The position numbers were made by a program, and so were the translations under genes. Source: an uncultured Candidatus Melainabacteria bacterium (lineage in GTDB: Bacteria > Cyanobacteriota > Vampirovibrionia > Gastranaerophilales > Gastranaerophilaceae). Taken from it: 35,993 nt of DNA. Shown here one piece after another: positions 1 to 7,215 of the stretch (position 1 is its first letter; each line of letters starts with the position of its first letter). The notes beneath the pieces are model-generated. The model made no database searches. It was not told the DNA's origin and was given only the letters and a program-made list of their open reading frames with translations. The stretch covers positions 1 to 35,993 of the forward strand of contig CAKVJE010000006.1 in the NCBI GenBank assembly GCA_934754735.1, given 5' to 3'.

Positions 1-167
1 TTTCATGTAGTAACATTAAGAATGCCATTGTCTGTGCCTAGTCTCCGTGTTTATTTGTACTTTTATATATATAAAGTCGTTGAGAATGCATGAATTGCAC
101 AAATATGCCAATATTGTTACAAAACTTTACATAATTTTTAATAATTTTTTACAATCAAAAATTTATA

Positions 168-1640
168 TTATGAATAAACAAACGGTGGGCCGTTTTTGAT
201 TTCAAACAAGATATTATCTGCAATAATTTTTAATTCTTCTTTTGATTTACCGGCTTCTTTTTGTATATAGAATTCATCGCAAAGCGGTTCAATTGCAGAT
301 TCTTTCTTTGCTTTAAAATTTCTAAGTTCAGTAGAAACAAGTCTTCTTTGCAATTCTAATTCTGTCTGTGCATTATATTTTTTTACTTGAACATCCTTTA
401 TTGCTTCTGCGGCCGTTTTTCCGCCATATGCCAATGCTGAAATTCCGGTAATTCCAAAAAATAAATTCTTAAATTGTGGATTTTTAGGATTCATTAGCCA
501 ATCATAAAAGAAGGACAAATAATCATTAACGTGTGAAAAATACGTAATTTTATTTCTACCTGAGCCGCCCATCATCGGATTAACTTTTTCTGTTGCTTGA
601 TTCATGTCATCTTTCAAGTGTTTTATAAATTCTTCTTTTTCAGTCTTTGACAAATTTAATTTATTAACAACACGTTCAACTTCTTCCGGTGTTGCATAAA
701 TAGATTCAAGCATGTTAGCAATAAGCATTTTATATGCATCTTTACCTTTTAAAATTTCATAATTATTACCTTGAATATCTTCTATTGGCTTTCCTTTGTT
801 AAAGTCTTCAATAATTTTATCAATACCGAGTTTTGTATTTTTTATTCCATTTTTAATATATTCATCACTTTTTCGAATATTTCTTGTTGCAAAATATCCC
901 AAACCTAAAATTGAAAGCAATGTAGCTCCACCTATTAACCACATTTTGTTATTATTAGTTTCTGATTGATTTTCATTTTTACCTTTAAACGCAAGTTCTT
1001 GAGAAAATATTTTTGCTTTAGACGACAACATGCTTCTGATTATTTGAATTTTGCCGGAGAATGATTGAGTTTCTACTTCAATTAAGCTTTCTTGAAGATT
1101 TTTCTGAATATCAGCTTCTTGTTTTTTTATCCAAACATCCTTAAACCCGTCAATAAAAATTTTACCCATAAAAGCCATTGAACCAAGTGTAATTACACCT
1201 AATGAAGCTAAAATCGTTTTACGATTTGGCGATTGTATCATGCTAAATATACTTTGATGAACTTCGTCATTAATACAATGATTTCTTGTAATCCCCGGAA
1301 GCAAATATTCTTTTGTATTTTCCAACTTTCCTTTAGAAAACTTTTTCATCATAGCAGTAAATCCGCCTAACAACGCCATTACTCCAACTGTTGCAATACA
1401 CAAAGGAACAAGCGGGTCTCTTTGTTTAGTTTCTTTTTCATAAACTTTCTGTGGCATATCAATATTTGTCTGAGAAATTATTAAAGTATCACAAGTTTCA
1501 TCAAGACTTAAAAGCGGATCTTTGATAAACGAATTAACAATAACTCCTTCTTTTATATTAGAATCATTGCGTTTTTGCGTATTCGTCATATTTTTCTGAT
1601 GCCTTGTAGCTTCAGCATCTTGATTAATTTTCGGTATCAT
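168..1640 (-). CDS. Membrane protein of unknown function with an internal duplication (490 aa)
   Basis: I do not recognise this family. The protein has four hydrophobic segments, at about residues 76-97, 142-165, 233-252 and 391-414, separated by charged, lysine-rich stretches that are probably helical. Residues 148-197 and 396-445 align without gaps. Shared positions include G-K at 159-160/407-408, K-D-V at 167-169/415-417, K-K at 172-173/420-421, L-Q at 182-183/430-431 and matching A, L, E, F and K after that. This suggests an ancient duplication of a membrane helix plus amphipathic helix unit. The first 17 codons overlap the end of the upstream gene, so the two are probably co-transcribed. 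No strong Shine-Dalgarno precedes the ATG at 1640, and an alternative ATG at 1589 would remove the overlap. The protein is presumably in the inner membrane; its function is unknown. Confidence 0.75.
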   Translation of the reverse strand: MIPKINQDAEATRHQKNMTNTQKRNDSNIKEGVIVNSFIKDPLLSLDETCDTLIISQTNIDMPQKVYEKETKQRDPLVPLCIATVGVMALLGGFTAMMKKFSKGKLENTKEYLLPGITRNHCINDEVHQSIFSMIQSPNRKTILASLGVITLGSMAFMGKIFIDGFKDVWIKKQEADIQKNLQESLIEVETQSFSGKIQIIRSMLSSKAKIFSQELAFKGKNENQSETNNNKMWLIGGATLLSILGLGYFATRNIRKSDEYIKNGIKNTKLGIDKIIEDFNKGKPIEDIQGNNYEILKGKDAYKMLIANMLESIYATPEEVERVVNKLNLSKTEKEEFIKHLKDDMNQATEKVNPMMGGSGRNKITYFSHVNDYLSFFYDWLMNPKNPQFKNLFFGITGISALAYGGKTAAEAIKDVQVKKYNAQTELELQRRLVSTELRNFKAKKESAIEPLCDEFYIQKEAGKSKEELKIIADNILFEIKNGPPFVYS

Positions 1641-2304
1641 CTTTTTTCTTTTTTCTCAGTTTTTGAATGAATGTTTTTAAATTAAAAATCTTTTTATCTT
1701 CATCTATTTTTTTATCGTCATCTTTTGTTTCATCTTTTTTGAAAATCTTAAATAAACTTTCAAATTTTGATTTTACAACACTTACAAATTCAGAAACTTT
1801 TTTTTCGACAAAGGCTTTGGCTTCACCGAATATTGCGTTCAGTTTATCTTGGATATCTACGATTTTTTGTTTAAATTGGGCTATTTTTTCGCTAAAATTT
1901 GCGATTACATTAGGGATATTCTTGATAAAATTTGTGATTGGAACGACGATATTAACGATTGTATATGCAACAGGCTTTAAAATAAAGCTATTTGCTATTT
2001 TGTTTGCAAAATTTAACATATTTTGTGCCACTTTTTCTAAATTTTGTTGAAAAGCTAAAACTGCTTCGGCATGTTGCTTAAGATTGTTTTCGTGAGCTTC
2101 AATCCTTGCTTGCCTAGCTTTCATCATAGCGCCTATCATAGCACACTGATGATAACTCATTTCTCCGGCTTTTTGCGGGCGTTCACCTACACGCATAGAA
2201 CCACCGCCACCCATACCCGAACAAATCGGACAAGCTGAAGGCGACATTCCATGTGGGCATAGTCCTGAACTTGCTTTATTTATACTTTGTACTGCGTTTG
2301 ACAA
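1624..2304 (-). CDS. Cysteine-motif protein, CPHG...CPIC type, unknown function (226 aa)
   Basis: The N-terminus carries a compact putative metal-binding motif: C16-P-H-G followed by C25-P-I-C28, then a glycine-rich turn and another Cys at about 54. Residues 60-180 look like long amphipathic helices with a more hydrophobic patch near 105-130. The C-terminus is a strongly charged Lys/Asp tail. The start is TTG at 2304, supported by an AAGGA ribosome-binding site 8 nt upstream; no better ATG lies nearby. It is the first gene of a two-gene minus-strand unit, its end overlapping the following membrane gene by 17 bp. A cobalamin riboswitch lies about 160 nt upstream on the same strand, with repeats in between. 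Small proteins of this style are typical of gut Melainabacteria as far as I recall; I cannot name a function. Confidence 0.75.
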   Translation of the reverse strand: MSNAVQSINKASSGLCPHGMSPSACPICSGMGGGGSMRVGERPQKAGEMSYHQCAMIGAMMKARQARIEAHENNLKQHAEAVLAFQQNLEKVAQNMLNFANKIANSFILKPVAYTIVNIVVPITNFIKNIPNVIANFSEKIAQFKQKIVDIQDKLNAIFGEAKAFVEKKVSEFVSVVKSKFESLFKIFKKDETKDDDKKIDEDKKIFNLKTFIQKLRKKKKDDTEN

Positions 2305-2322
2305 TTGAGTTATCCTTTTTTA

Positions 2323-2354
2323 TTTACCCCTTTACCACTTTATCCCTTTACCCC
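2323..2354. repeat. Octamer tandem repeat, four units
   Basis: Four head-to-tail 8-bp units are seen on the + strand: TTTACCCC, TTTACCAC, TTTATCCC and TTTACCCC. Read on the minus strand they are GGGGTAAA, GGGATAAA, GTGGTAAA and GGGGTAAA. They lie just upstream of the ribosome-binding site of the TTG-start gene. The 8-bp period and G/A-rich style resemble the octamers at 18029-18149 and 33881-34368, although the exact unit differs. Confidence 0.7.
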
Positions 2355-2452
2355 ACCCCGAAATCAAAGATTTCGACCCTCCCTCAAGGGGAGGGTAAAG
2401 GCGCACGAATCAAAGTTTCTTTCCCTTCTCAGACAAAGGGCGAGAGGTGAAA
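2345..2452. repeat. Palindromic dispersed repeat (REP/MITE-like), GC-richer than its surroundings
   Basis: The segment holds nested palindromes: a perfect hairpin CGAAATC-AAA-GATTTCG (2359-2375), and CCCTCCC pairing with GGGAGGG (2378-2395). Outer arms CCTTTACCC and GGGTAAAGG (2345-2353 and 2393-2401) enclose both. A second half contains CCCTTCTC and an AAGGGCGAGAGG stretch. It is much richer in G+C than the flanking DNA and no gene occupies it. A related C-rich/G-rich motif occurs inside rlhA at 19255-19291. That it is repeated elsewhere in the genome is inference; only these two related copies are visible here. Confidence 0.5.
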
Positions 2453-2464
2453 CTACACATTAAC

Positions 2465-2606
2465 TTACATGCAATACCATGAATCGTGGTTTGCATAAAA
2501 TAATACGTAGTATTCCGACTTTAACGGTTGCGGCACAGCTGCGGATTTTCACCGCGTTTTCCTCGTTATTCAATTTCTTCTATCGTAAAATAAGCAAAGG
2601 TAAATG
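2465..2606 (-). promoter_or_regulatory. Cobalamin (B12) riboswitch
   Basis: Read on the minus strand, the core matches the cobalamin riboswitch consensus. GAGGAAAAC leads into GGTGAAAATCC (2553-2543), then GCAGCTGTGCCGCAACCGT, ending at 2524. A B12-box-like AGTCGGAATAC follows (2520-2510). A further hairpin, ATGCAA/TTGCAT with inner ACCA/TGGT and a 7-nt loop (2469-2496), fits the position of the regulatory loop helix that pairs with the core in this class. No U-tract terminator follows, so control by ribosome access or premature termination further on cannot be decided. The next gene downstream is the CPHG...CPIC protein at 2304, which has no evident link to B12 metabolism. Confidence 0.85.
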
Positions 2607-2616
2607 TCAAAAGCGA

Positions 2617-3630
2617 TTAATCATCATCTTTTTCAGATGCGCGTTTCAATATATTTGAATCAAGTTTCTTTTTGCCATATTTTTTATGTGAAACATCCAT
2701 GAGTTTTTCACTCGGGCGTTTACTTTTTCTCTTTTTAGGCAATTGTTCTTTAGCTTGCAAAACGTTCCCTGCTAATTCTCTATACCACATAGACCAAAGA
2801 ATTGAGCGCAATGGTAATGTATATTGGATTAGAATTTGTGCAATTATAGTTTGAATAGTAAATAGCGCAATATTTTCTTTTGGAATATTAGGGATTCCGT
2901 ATATTTGTAAATTCAAATCCGGTAATTGATTTACAATTGGCATTATTAAATTTGCTAAAAAGGTATTAATATTAGCGATATCAAAGACTTTTATTACGAT
3001 TTGCGGAATAAATAAATAAGTTAAAAGCCCTGCAAATGCCATTAACATAAATGTTGATGCAAAATGCCCTTTAACAAGCTCTAGACTTCTTTTTACACAT
3101 CCAGCCGGAGATAATTCGGGTTCAAACGTGAACACTTGAAAGACAAGCACAAAATAGATTGCAAGAATTCCACAAACAACCCAGAATAGCGGACAAATTG
3201 CAATTGTTGAAAAAATACCAAATAAAAACCACAGTCCGACAAATGCAACACTTCTGCGCTTAATTAACTCTGTATGAGCATCAAAATCATACACGCGCCC
3301 ACTTTTAAGCATGTTATCCAGCATTGAATTAATTGCGCCATAAGCAACCAAATAATCCCAAAATGCTTTTATAAAAATTGCAAGTCCGGGAAGAGTTATG
3401 AGAATTGACAACAAAATTAAAGTGTTGAAATTATCAAGTGATGAATATTTTTCAAGCAAATTGGGAAGATTTTGTGTGTAAAAAAATGTTATAAGCAAAA
3501 CCAAGCCCAATCCTCCGATTTGACCTAAAACCGGAAAAGACATATATTGAACGAATTTATCGAAATTCGAGAAATAAAGTCCGATAGATTCTGAAAAAAT
3601 ACCTAGCGGTGTTTTATTCTTTTTTGCCAC
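2617..3630 (-). CDS. Polytopic membrane protein of unknown function (337 aa)
   Basis: The protein has about six hydrophobic segments: roughly residues 33-52, 68-95, 128-170 (probably two), 190-216 and 250-275. A basic hydrophilic tail follows, rich in Lys/Arg from about 290, with a DDD end. The segment before the fourth hydrophobic region reads like the conserved amphipathic turn (SPAGCVKRSLELVKGHF) of DUF975/YciC-type and glycerophosphodiester-phosphodiesterase membrane domains. I would place it near that superfamily without a firm name. The ATG at 3630 has an AGGAG ribosome-binding site about 7 nt upstream. It is divergently transcribed from the PHP gene with a 58-bp gap, so the two must share a very compact promoter region. 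The cobalamin riboswitch starts just beyond its stop codon. Confidence 0.7.
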   Translation of the reverse strand: MAKKNKTPLGIFSESIGLYFSNFDKFVQYMSFPVLGQIGGLGLVLLITFFYTQNLPNLLEKYSSLDNFNTLILLSILITLPGLAIFIKAFWDYLVAYGAINSMLDNMLKSGRVYDFDAHTELIKRRSVAFVGLWFLFGIFSTIAICPLFWVVCGILAIYFVLVFQVFTFEPELSPAGCVKRSLELVKGHFASTFMLMAFAGLLTYLFIPQIVIKVFDIANINTFLANLIMPIVNQLPDLNLQIYGIPNIPKENIALFTIQTIIAQILIQYTLPLRSILWSMWYRELAGNVLQAKEQLPKKRKSKRPSEKLMDVSHKKYGKKKLDSNILKRASEKDDD

Positions 3631-3688
3631 AAAAATCTCCTCTTAGTCTATGTTTGTAATAAAATAATTGTAATATAAAGATAAGATT

Positions 3689-4303
3689 ATGAGAAATTTA
3701 AGAGATTTAAAAGAAAAAGATTTTAAGAAAATAAATTTGCACATCCACACAACCTGTTCTGACGGAAAAGCAGAAGCCGAAGACATTTTAAAAAGTGCAA
3801 AAGAACAAGGTTATGAATTAATTGCAATAACTGACCATAATACAATAGAAGCGCACAAACGAATTCAAGATGATATTTTGATGACAGGCGTGGAATTTGA
3901 TTGTTGGTGCGGATATGTTTTTATACATTTACTTGCCTATGGAATTGATATTCATAATGAAGAATTGGCGCAATTCATGGCAAAAACTAAGGCTGAAACG
4001 GAAGGGGATTTAATTAGACTTTTTTCTACAAGAAATGTACCAAAGCTAATTAAAGCCATTCATGACGCCGGAGGAATAGCAGTTCTTGCACATCCTGCGT
4101 GTTATTGGGCAATTAGCCTTGAAAATTTAGTAAAAAAACTTATCTCTTATGGGCTTGACGGAATTGAAGTTTATTATCCGTATCCGAGATTTAGAAAAAT
4201 TGTAAAATTCCATTCGTCAAAAGATGTTAGAAAAATTGCCGATAAGTATCCACAACTCATTAAGACAGGCGGAACCGATTTCCACGGAAAAACATTTACA
4301 TAA
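3689..4303 (+). CDS. PHP-domain metal-dependent phosphoesterase, short form
   Basis: This belongs to the polymerase-and-histidinol-phosphatase (PHP) superfamily, of the type related to RNase AM/TrpH. Metal-ligand motifs are visible in order: HIHTTCSDG (about residues 18-26), TDHNT (49-53), GVEF (about 71-74), LAHP (about 134-137) and GGTDFHG (about 194-200). At 204 aa it is much shorter than the usual 270-290. The middle segment between GVEF and LAHP, which normally holds further helices, is largely missing. The protein also ends right after the last motif, where it runs 8 bp into the convergent FAD oxidoreductase gene. The start ATG has only a weak AAGATAAG-like upstream sequence. A nucleotide or oligonucleotide phosphoesterase role is likely; the substrate cannot be told. 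Confidence 0.85.
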   Translation: MRNLRDLKEKDFKKINLHIHTTCSDGKAEAEDILKSAKEQGYELIAITDHNTIEAHKRIQDDILMTGVEFDCWCGYVFIHLLAYGIDIHNEELAQFMAKTKAETEGDLIRLFSTRNVPKLIKAIHDAGGIAVLAHPACYWAISLENLVKKLISYGLDGIEVYYPYPRFRKIVKFHSSKDVRKIADKYPQLIKTGGTDFHGKTFT

Positions 4304-5537
4304 TATGTTTAAATAAATATTTAGCTAAGCCTTCTCCCATTGAAAAACAAGATGGAATTATGCGCAAAGCTGCTTGAGCTTCAAAATCAGCTGAAATACA
4401 GCGTCCTGCGACAAATAATCTATCTCTTACGATTAAAGATTCAATCGGTAATTGGTACTCTTTATAAACTTTTTCAAGCTTAGAAGAGTCCTTTTTATCA
4501 GAATGTATGTCTATAGGATAGTTTGAGATTACAACAGGATGTTTAAATTTTTTTCCGTTTCTTAAGTCATCTTGAGAATAAACATATTTTCCCTTTACTC
4601 GGTTTGAAACTCTTATGCCTAGAGAGTTAGCAGTAGATGAAATATAGGCATTTTTAAAACCTTTTAAGTATTTTTTACAAAATTTAGATAATCTCAATAT
4701 ACTTGCACGTCCCTCTATATAAGGATTTTGAGGATTTAAGAGTCTAGGAGCGTTGAAAGCTATAGAATCTGGCGTACCGGCAACTGAAAATAGCTGAAAA
4801 TAGTTGCTATCAGCTTCTGTAAGAATATTATCCTCTATAGCCTGCTTAAATATTGGCTTTAGAGCCCAATTCTTGCCGCTATCCCAAGTATAAGCCGTAG
4901 ATAAGTATGTTTTTCCATTAACAACACAAGAAGTTGTAACATCTCTATCTTTATCAAGCTCCATAATCCATGCAGAAAATTTTTCAACATCAACACCTGA
5001 CATTATAAATCTTAAATTTATCGGTTGAGATTTTTTTTCTAAAAATTCACAATTTAATTTTTCACAAATTTTTGCATCACCGGTCGCGTCTACAAGATAA
5101 ATCGTTTCGATAGGGTTTAATAATCCTTGTTCTGAACTAAAGATATTATTATCATCAATCGTTACGATATATGACGATAATTTTTCTTCTATTTTTTCTA
5201 TTGATGATTCAAATAGAACATCTACATGCGCATCAATCATCATTTTATCTAAAATAATTTTTGTTAACTCAGGATTAAACCAACCTTTATTTCCATCGCA
5301 ATATGTTATAGCTCCATCAACGGCTTCAAGTTCAGAATATAAAGTACCAAAGAATTCAGTATTTATCGCATTATCAGATGTTTTCATCGCAGGAATTACC
5401 AATGAGGACGTAATAGAACCTCCTAAAAATGAATTTTTCTCCATTAATAAGACTTTTAATCCTAATTTCCCTGCAATATAAGCACAAGCACAACCTGCTG
5501 TCCCGCCACCAATAATCGTTACATCGTATTTAATCAT
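4296..5537 (-). CDS. FAD-dependent oxidoreductase (FAD_oxidored family)
   Basis: The N-terminus is a classical FAD-binding Rossmann motif, VTIIGGGTAGCACAYIAGK, followed by an acidic strand end (MEKNSFLGG). LVDATGDA at about residues 148-155 and the C-terminal FVAGRCISADFEAQAALR (about 377-394) are the ATG-like and closing FAD motifs of the PF12831 group. At 413 aa it is full length for that group. Its start overlaps the end of the upstream methyltransferase gene by 8 bp, so translation is probably coupled. In bifunctional MnmC an FAD domain works with a methyltransferase of the neighbouring type, but that domain belongs to the D-amino-acid-oxidase family. A shared role in tRNA modification is therefore inference from the pairing. 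The substrate is unknown. Confidence 0.8.
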   Translation of the reverse strand: MIKYDVTIIGGGTAGCACAYIAGKLGLKVLLMEKNSFLGGSITSSLVIPAMKTSDNAINTEFFGTLYSELEAVDGAITYCDGNKGWFNPELTKIILDKMMIDAHVDVLFESSIEKIEEKLSSYIVTIDDNNIFSSEQGLLNPIETIYLVDATGDAKICEKLNCEFLEKKSQPINLRFIMSGVDVEKFSAWIMELDKDRDVTTSCVVNGKTYLSTAYTWDSGKNWALKPIFKQAIEDNILTEADSNYFQLFSVAGTPDSIAFNAPRLLNPQNPYIEGRASILRLSKFCKKYLKGFKNAYISSTANSLGIRVSNRVKGKYVYSQDDLRNGKKFKHPVVISNYPIDIHSDKKDSSKLEKVYKEYQLPIESLIVRDRLFVAGRCISADFEAQAALRIIPSCFSMGEGLAKYLFKHIM

Positions 5538-6906
5538 CTTTAGAACCTCTTATTTTAATATATTTAGATGAACTCATTAAATTACTATGTTTATACTCAT
5601 ATTCGCGCAGCTCAAGAATTTCCTTGCTGCTAAAAGAAAGATTTGGATCATGATAAGGAATTCCGGCTTTAGTTGCACATAAACCTAGCTCATAGTTATT
5701 TAACGGATATTTTATTTTGTTTTTATCTTTAGATGCAATTGTACCCATAAATTTGTTATTTTTCTTATTATAAATCTTTCCTACATAAAAATTATTTTCA
5801 AGTAGTGTATTTCGAACTTGAACAGAATTTGAATATGTCATAAGTACTCCATCGGGAGCTAAACGCTTATAAAGCTCTGCTACAAATTCAGTTGACCATA
5901 ATTGAGGAGCTTTTGTGTATGTAAACGCATCCAAAAATATATAGTCATATTGATTGTTTAACGTTAAAATACTCTTTCGAGCATCATTTATCAAAAAGTT
6001 AAGCTTTATGAGGCTCTCAATAGTCTTAAAATCCATGTTTTTATTACGTTTCGATAAATGGTCATAATATATATTATGTAAGAAGGTCGATAATATGTCC
6101 TTAGATGACTTATTATACCCCCATTTTTGATTAAATTTAGCATATTTTATCAGAGATTTATCAAAAAATCTCCGATTCTTATTTTCTCTTAAAATTTCTT
6201 TGATGTTTTCATCTAAATAATCTTTTCCAAATTTATCAGAAAGCGAATTTAAGATTATATAATTAACAAATTCGTTAACTTTATACTCTTTTTCAATATG
6301 CATATTTCGAAATTTTATATCAAGTAAGTCATTAATCTCTTTTCTATTCTTTGGCATAAAATATGAAAGGAAATTAGAAAACGCATCATGAAGTTTATAA
6401 TAAGAATCAAAGCAATCAAAAATTTGTGGAACAATATTCTCAAAAATTTCTTCCGGAGTTTTTAGGGTTTTAAAAAGAGGTGATAATTTTATAAGTTCTT
6501 CATTGATATCTAAACAATCTATAGAAAGCTCAGGTAAATTATTATCATACTCTATCGTGTCGATATGTGATAATAAAATTTTGTCTTTTTCGACACATTT
6601 TTTATTAGTACATATCGTTTCGTTATTATTCTTTTTTATAAAAAGTTTTTTCAAAAAATTTTTTTTATAAATTTTATTTTTATTTATAAAAAAACTCATC
6701 AAAGCTTTTGTGTTATATCCGATTCCATAACAAACATCTAAAACTTTTATTTCTTTATTAGAATTATTATTTATGCCGGAAGGTAAAATAAATTTTTCCC
6801 AAGCTTCCGTTAGTGCACCAAATTTGGAGTGATACACATCTTTATCAGCGTAAGAATACAGCCCTATTGAGCCATCCTCTGTATAATACGGTTCATAATC
6901 CCTCAT
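5530..6906 (-). CDS. MnmC-like tRNA U34 methyltransferase (DUF752/Methyltransf_30) with a large internal insertion
   Basis: The N-terminus (TEDGSIGLYSYADKDVYHSK, then GALTEAWEKF) matches the entry segment of MnmC-type methyltransferases. The SAM-binding loop follows as VLDVCYGIGYNTKA at about residues 54-67. The C-terminal half has YDYIFLDAFTYTKAPQLWS (about 324-342) and a glycine-rich strand in LAPDGVLMTYSNS, both typical of the MnmC catalytic domain, which methylates 5-aminomethyl(-2-thio)uridine at wobble U34 using SAM. The protein is 458 aa against roughly 250-310 for stand-alone versions. The excess is an AT-rich, Lys/Asn-rich block between about residues 75 and 310. No ribosome-binding site precedes the ATG, and a TATAAT box sits only 7 nt upstream. 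It is first in a two-gene unit with the FAD oxidoreductase. Confidence 0.75.
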   Translation of the reverse strand: MRDYEPYYTEDGSIGLYSYADKDVYHSKFGALTEAWEKFILPSGINNNSNKEIKVLDVCYGIGYNTKALMSFFINKNKIYKKNFLKKLFIKKNNNETICTNKKCVEKDKILLSHIDTIEYDNNLPELSIDCLDINEELIKLSPLFKTLKTPEEIFENIVPQIFDCFDSYYKLHDAFSNFLSYFMPKNRKEINDLLDIKFRNMHIEKEYKVNEFVNYIILNSLSDKFGKDYLDENIKEILRENKNRRFFDKSLIKYAKFNQKWGYNKSSKDILSTFLHNIYYDHLSKRNKNMDFKTIESLIKLNFLINDARKSILTLNNQYDYIFLDAFTYTKAPQLWSTEFVAELYKRLAPDGVLMTYSNSVQVRNTLLENNFYVGKIYNKKNNKFMGTIASKDKNKIKYPLNNYELGLCATKAGIPYHDPNLSFSSKEILELREYEYKHSNLMSSSKYIKIRGSKDD

Positions 6907-6942
6907 AGTCTATATTATAGCGCAAAATTACGATTAAAAAAA
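6907..6942 (-). promoter_or_regulatory. Promoter giving a possibly leaderless mRNA
   Basis: A perfect TATAAT lies on the minus strand at 6919-6914. Only 7 nt separate it from the ATG at 6906, so transcription would begin at or next to the start codon. The -35 region is a T-run rather than TTGACA. There is no Shine-Dalgarno sequence. Confidence 0.5.
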
Positions 6943-6962
6943 TAATTAATAAATTTTAACAT

Positions 6963-6992
6963 AAAAAAGGTGGCCTAAAAAGACCACCTTTC
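6963..6992 (-). terminator. Rho-independent terminator after the ferredoxin gene
   Basis: On the minus strand GGTGGTC pairs with GGCCACC (one G-U pair) across a TTTTTA loop, extended by flanking A/T pairs and followed by TTTTTT. It lies 20 bp past the ferredoxin stop codon and separates it from the methyltransferase promoter. Confidence 0.85.
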
Positions 6993-7012
6993 ATAATTTA
7001 TTATTATTTTTA

Positions 7013-7189
7013 CTAAGCAACTGTAATAGCTGAAACAGGGCAAGCGTTAGCTGCTTCTTCAACACAAGCTTCATTTCCTGCAATACCGGCAGTTTTTACT
7101 TCTGCTCTATCTTCTACGTGGAAAACTGCATCGCAAATTGATTCGCATGCGCCACAACCGATACAAGAATCTTCAATAGTTACGTTCAT
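7013..7189 (-). CDS. Ferredoxin, single [4Fe-4S] cluster (58 aa)
   Basis: This small electron carrier has cluster ligands C9, C12, C15 and C50, the last in a Cys-Pro pair near the C-terminus. C19 and C42 are placed where the second cluster has been lost and replaced by a disulfide, the same spacing as in Desulfovibrio gigas-type ferredoxin. The visible N-terminal motif is SCIGCGACESIC. It is rich in Asp/Glu, as expected for a soluble ferredoxin. The start ATG at 7189 has a strong AAGGAG ribosome-binding site 7 nt upstream, and a clear terminator follows the stop codon. It appears to be transcribed alone from its own promoter. Its partner enzyme is not evident from the neighbours. Confidence 0.95.
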   Translation of the reverse strand: MNVTIEDSCIGCGACESICDAVFHVEDRAEVKTAGIAGNEACVEEAANACPVSAITVA

Positions 7190-7215
7190 TTGTTTTCTCC
7201 TTATTATATTTATAC

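Noticed and set aside
1..28. Possible start of a minus-strand gene running off the left edge (ATG at 28, reading MAFLMLLHE).
   Set aside because: Only nine codons are visible, the ribosome-binding site is poor, and an alternative ATG at 6 is equally possible. A TATATATA box upstream on the minus strand is suggestive but not enough.
2253..2450. Short + strand frame across the palindromic repeat.
   Set aside because: It is read through repeats and the riboswitch leader; it has Pro/Gly repeat-type composition and no ribosome-binding site.
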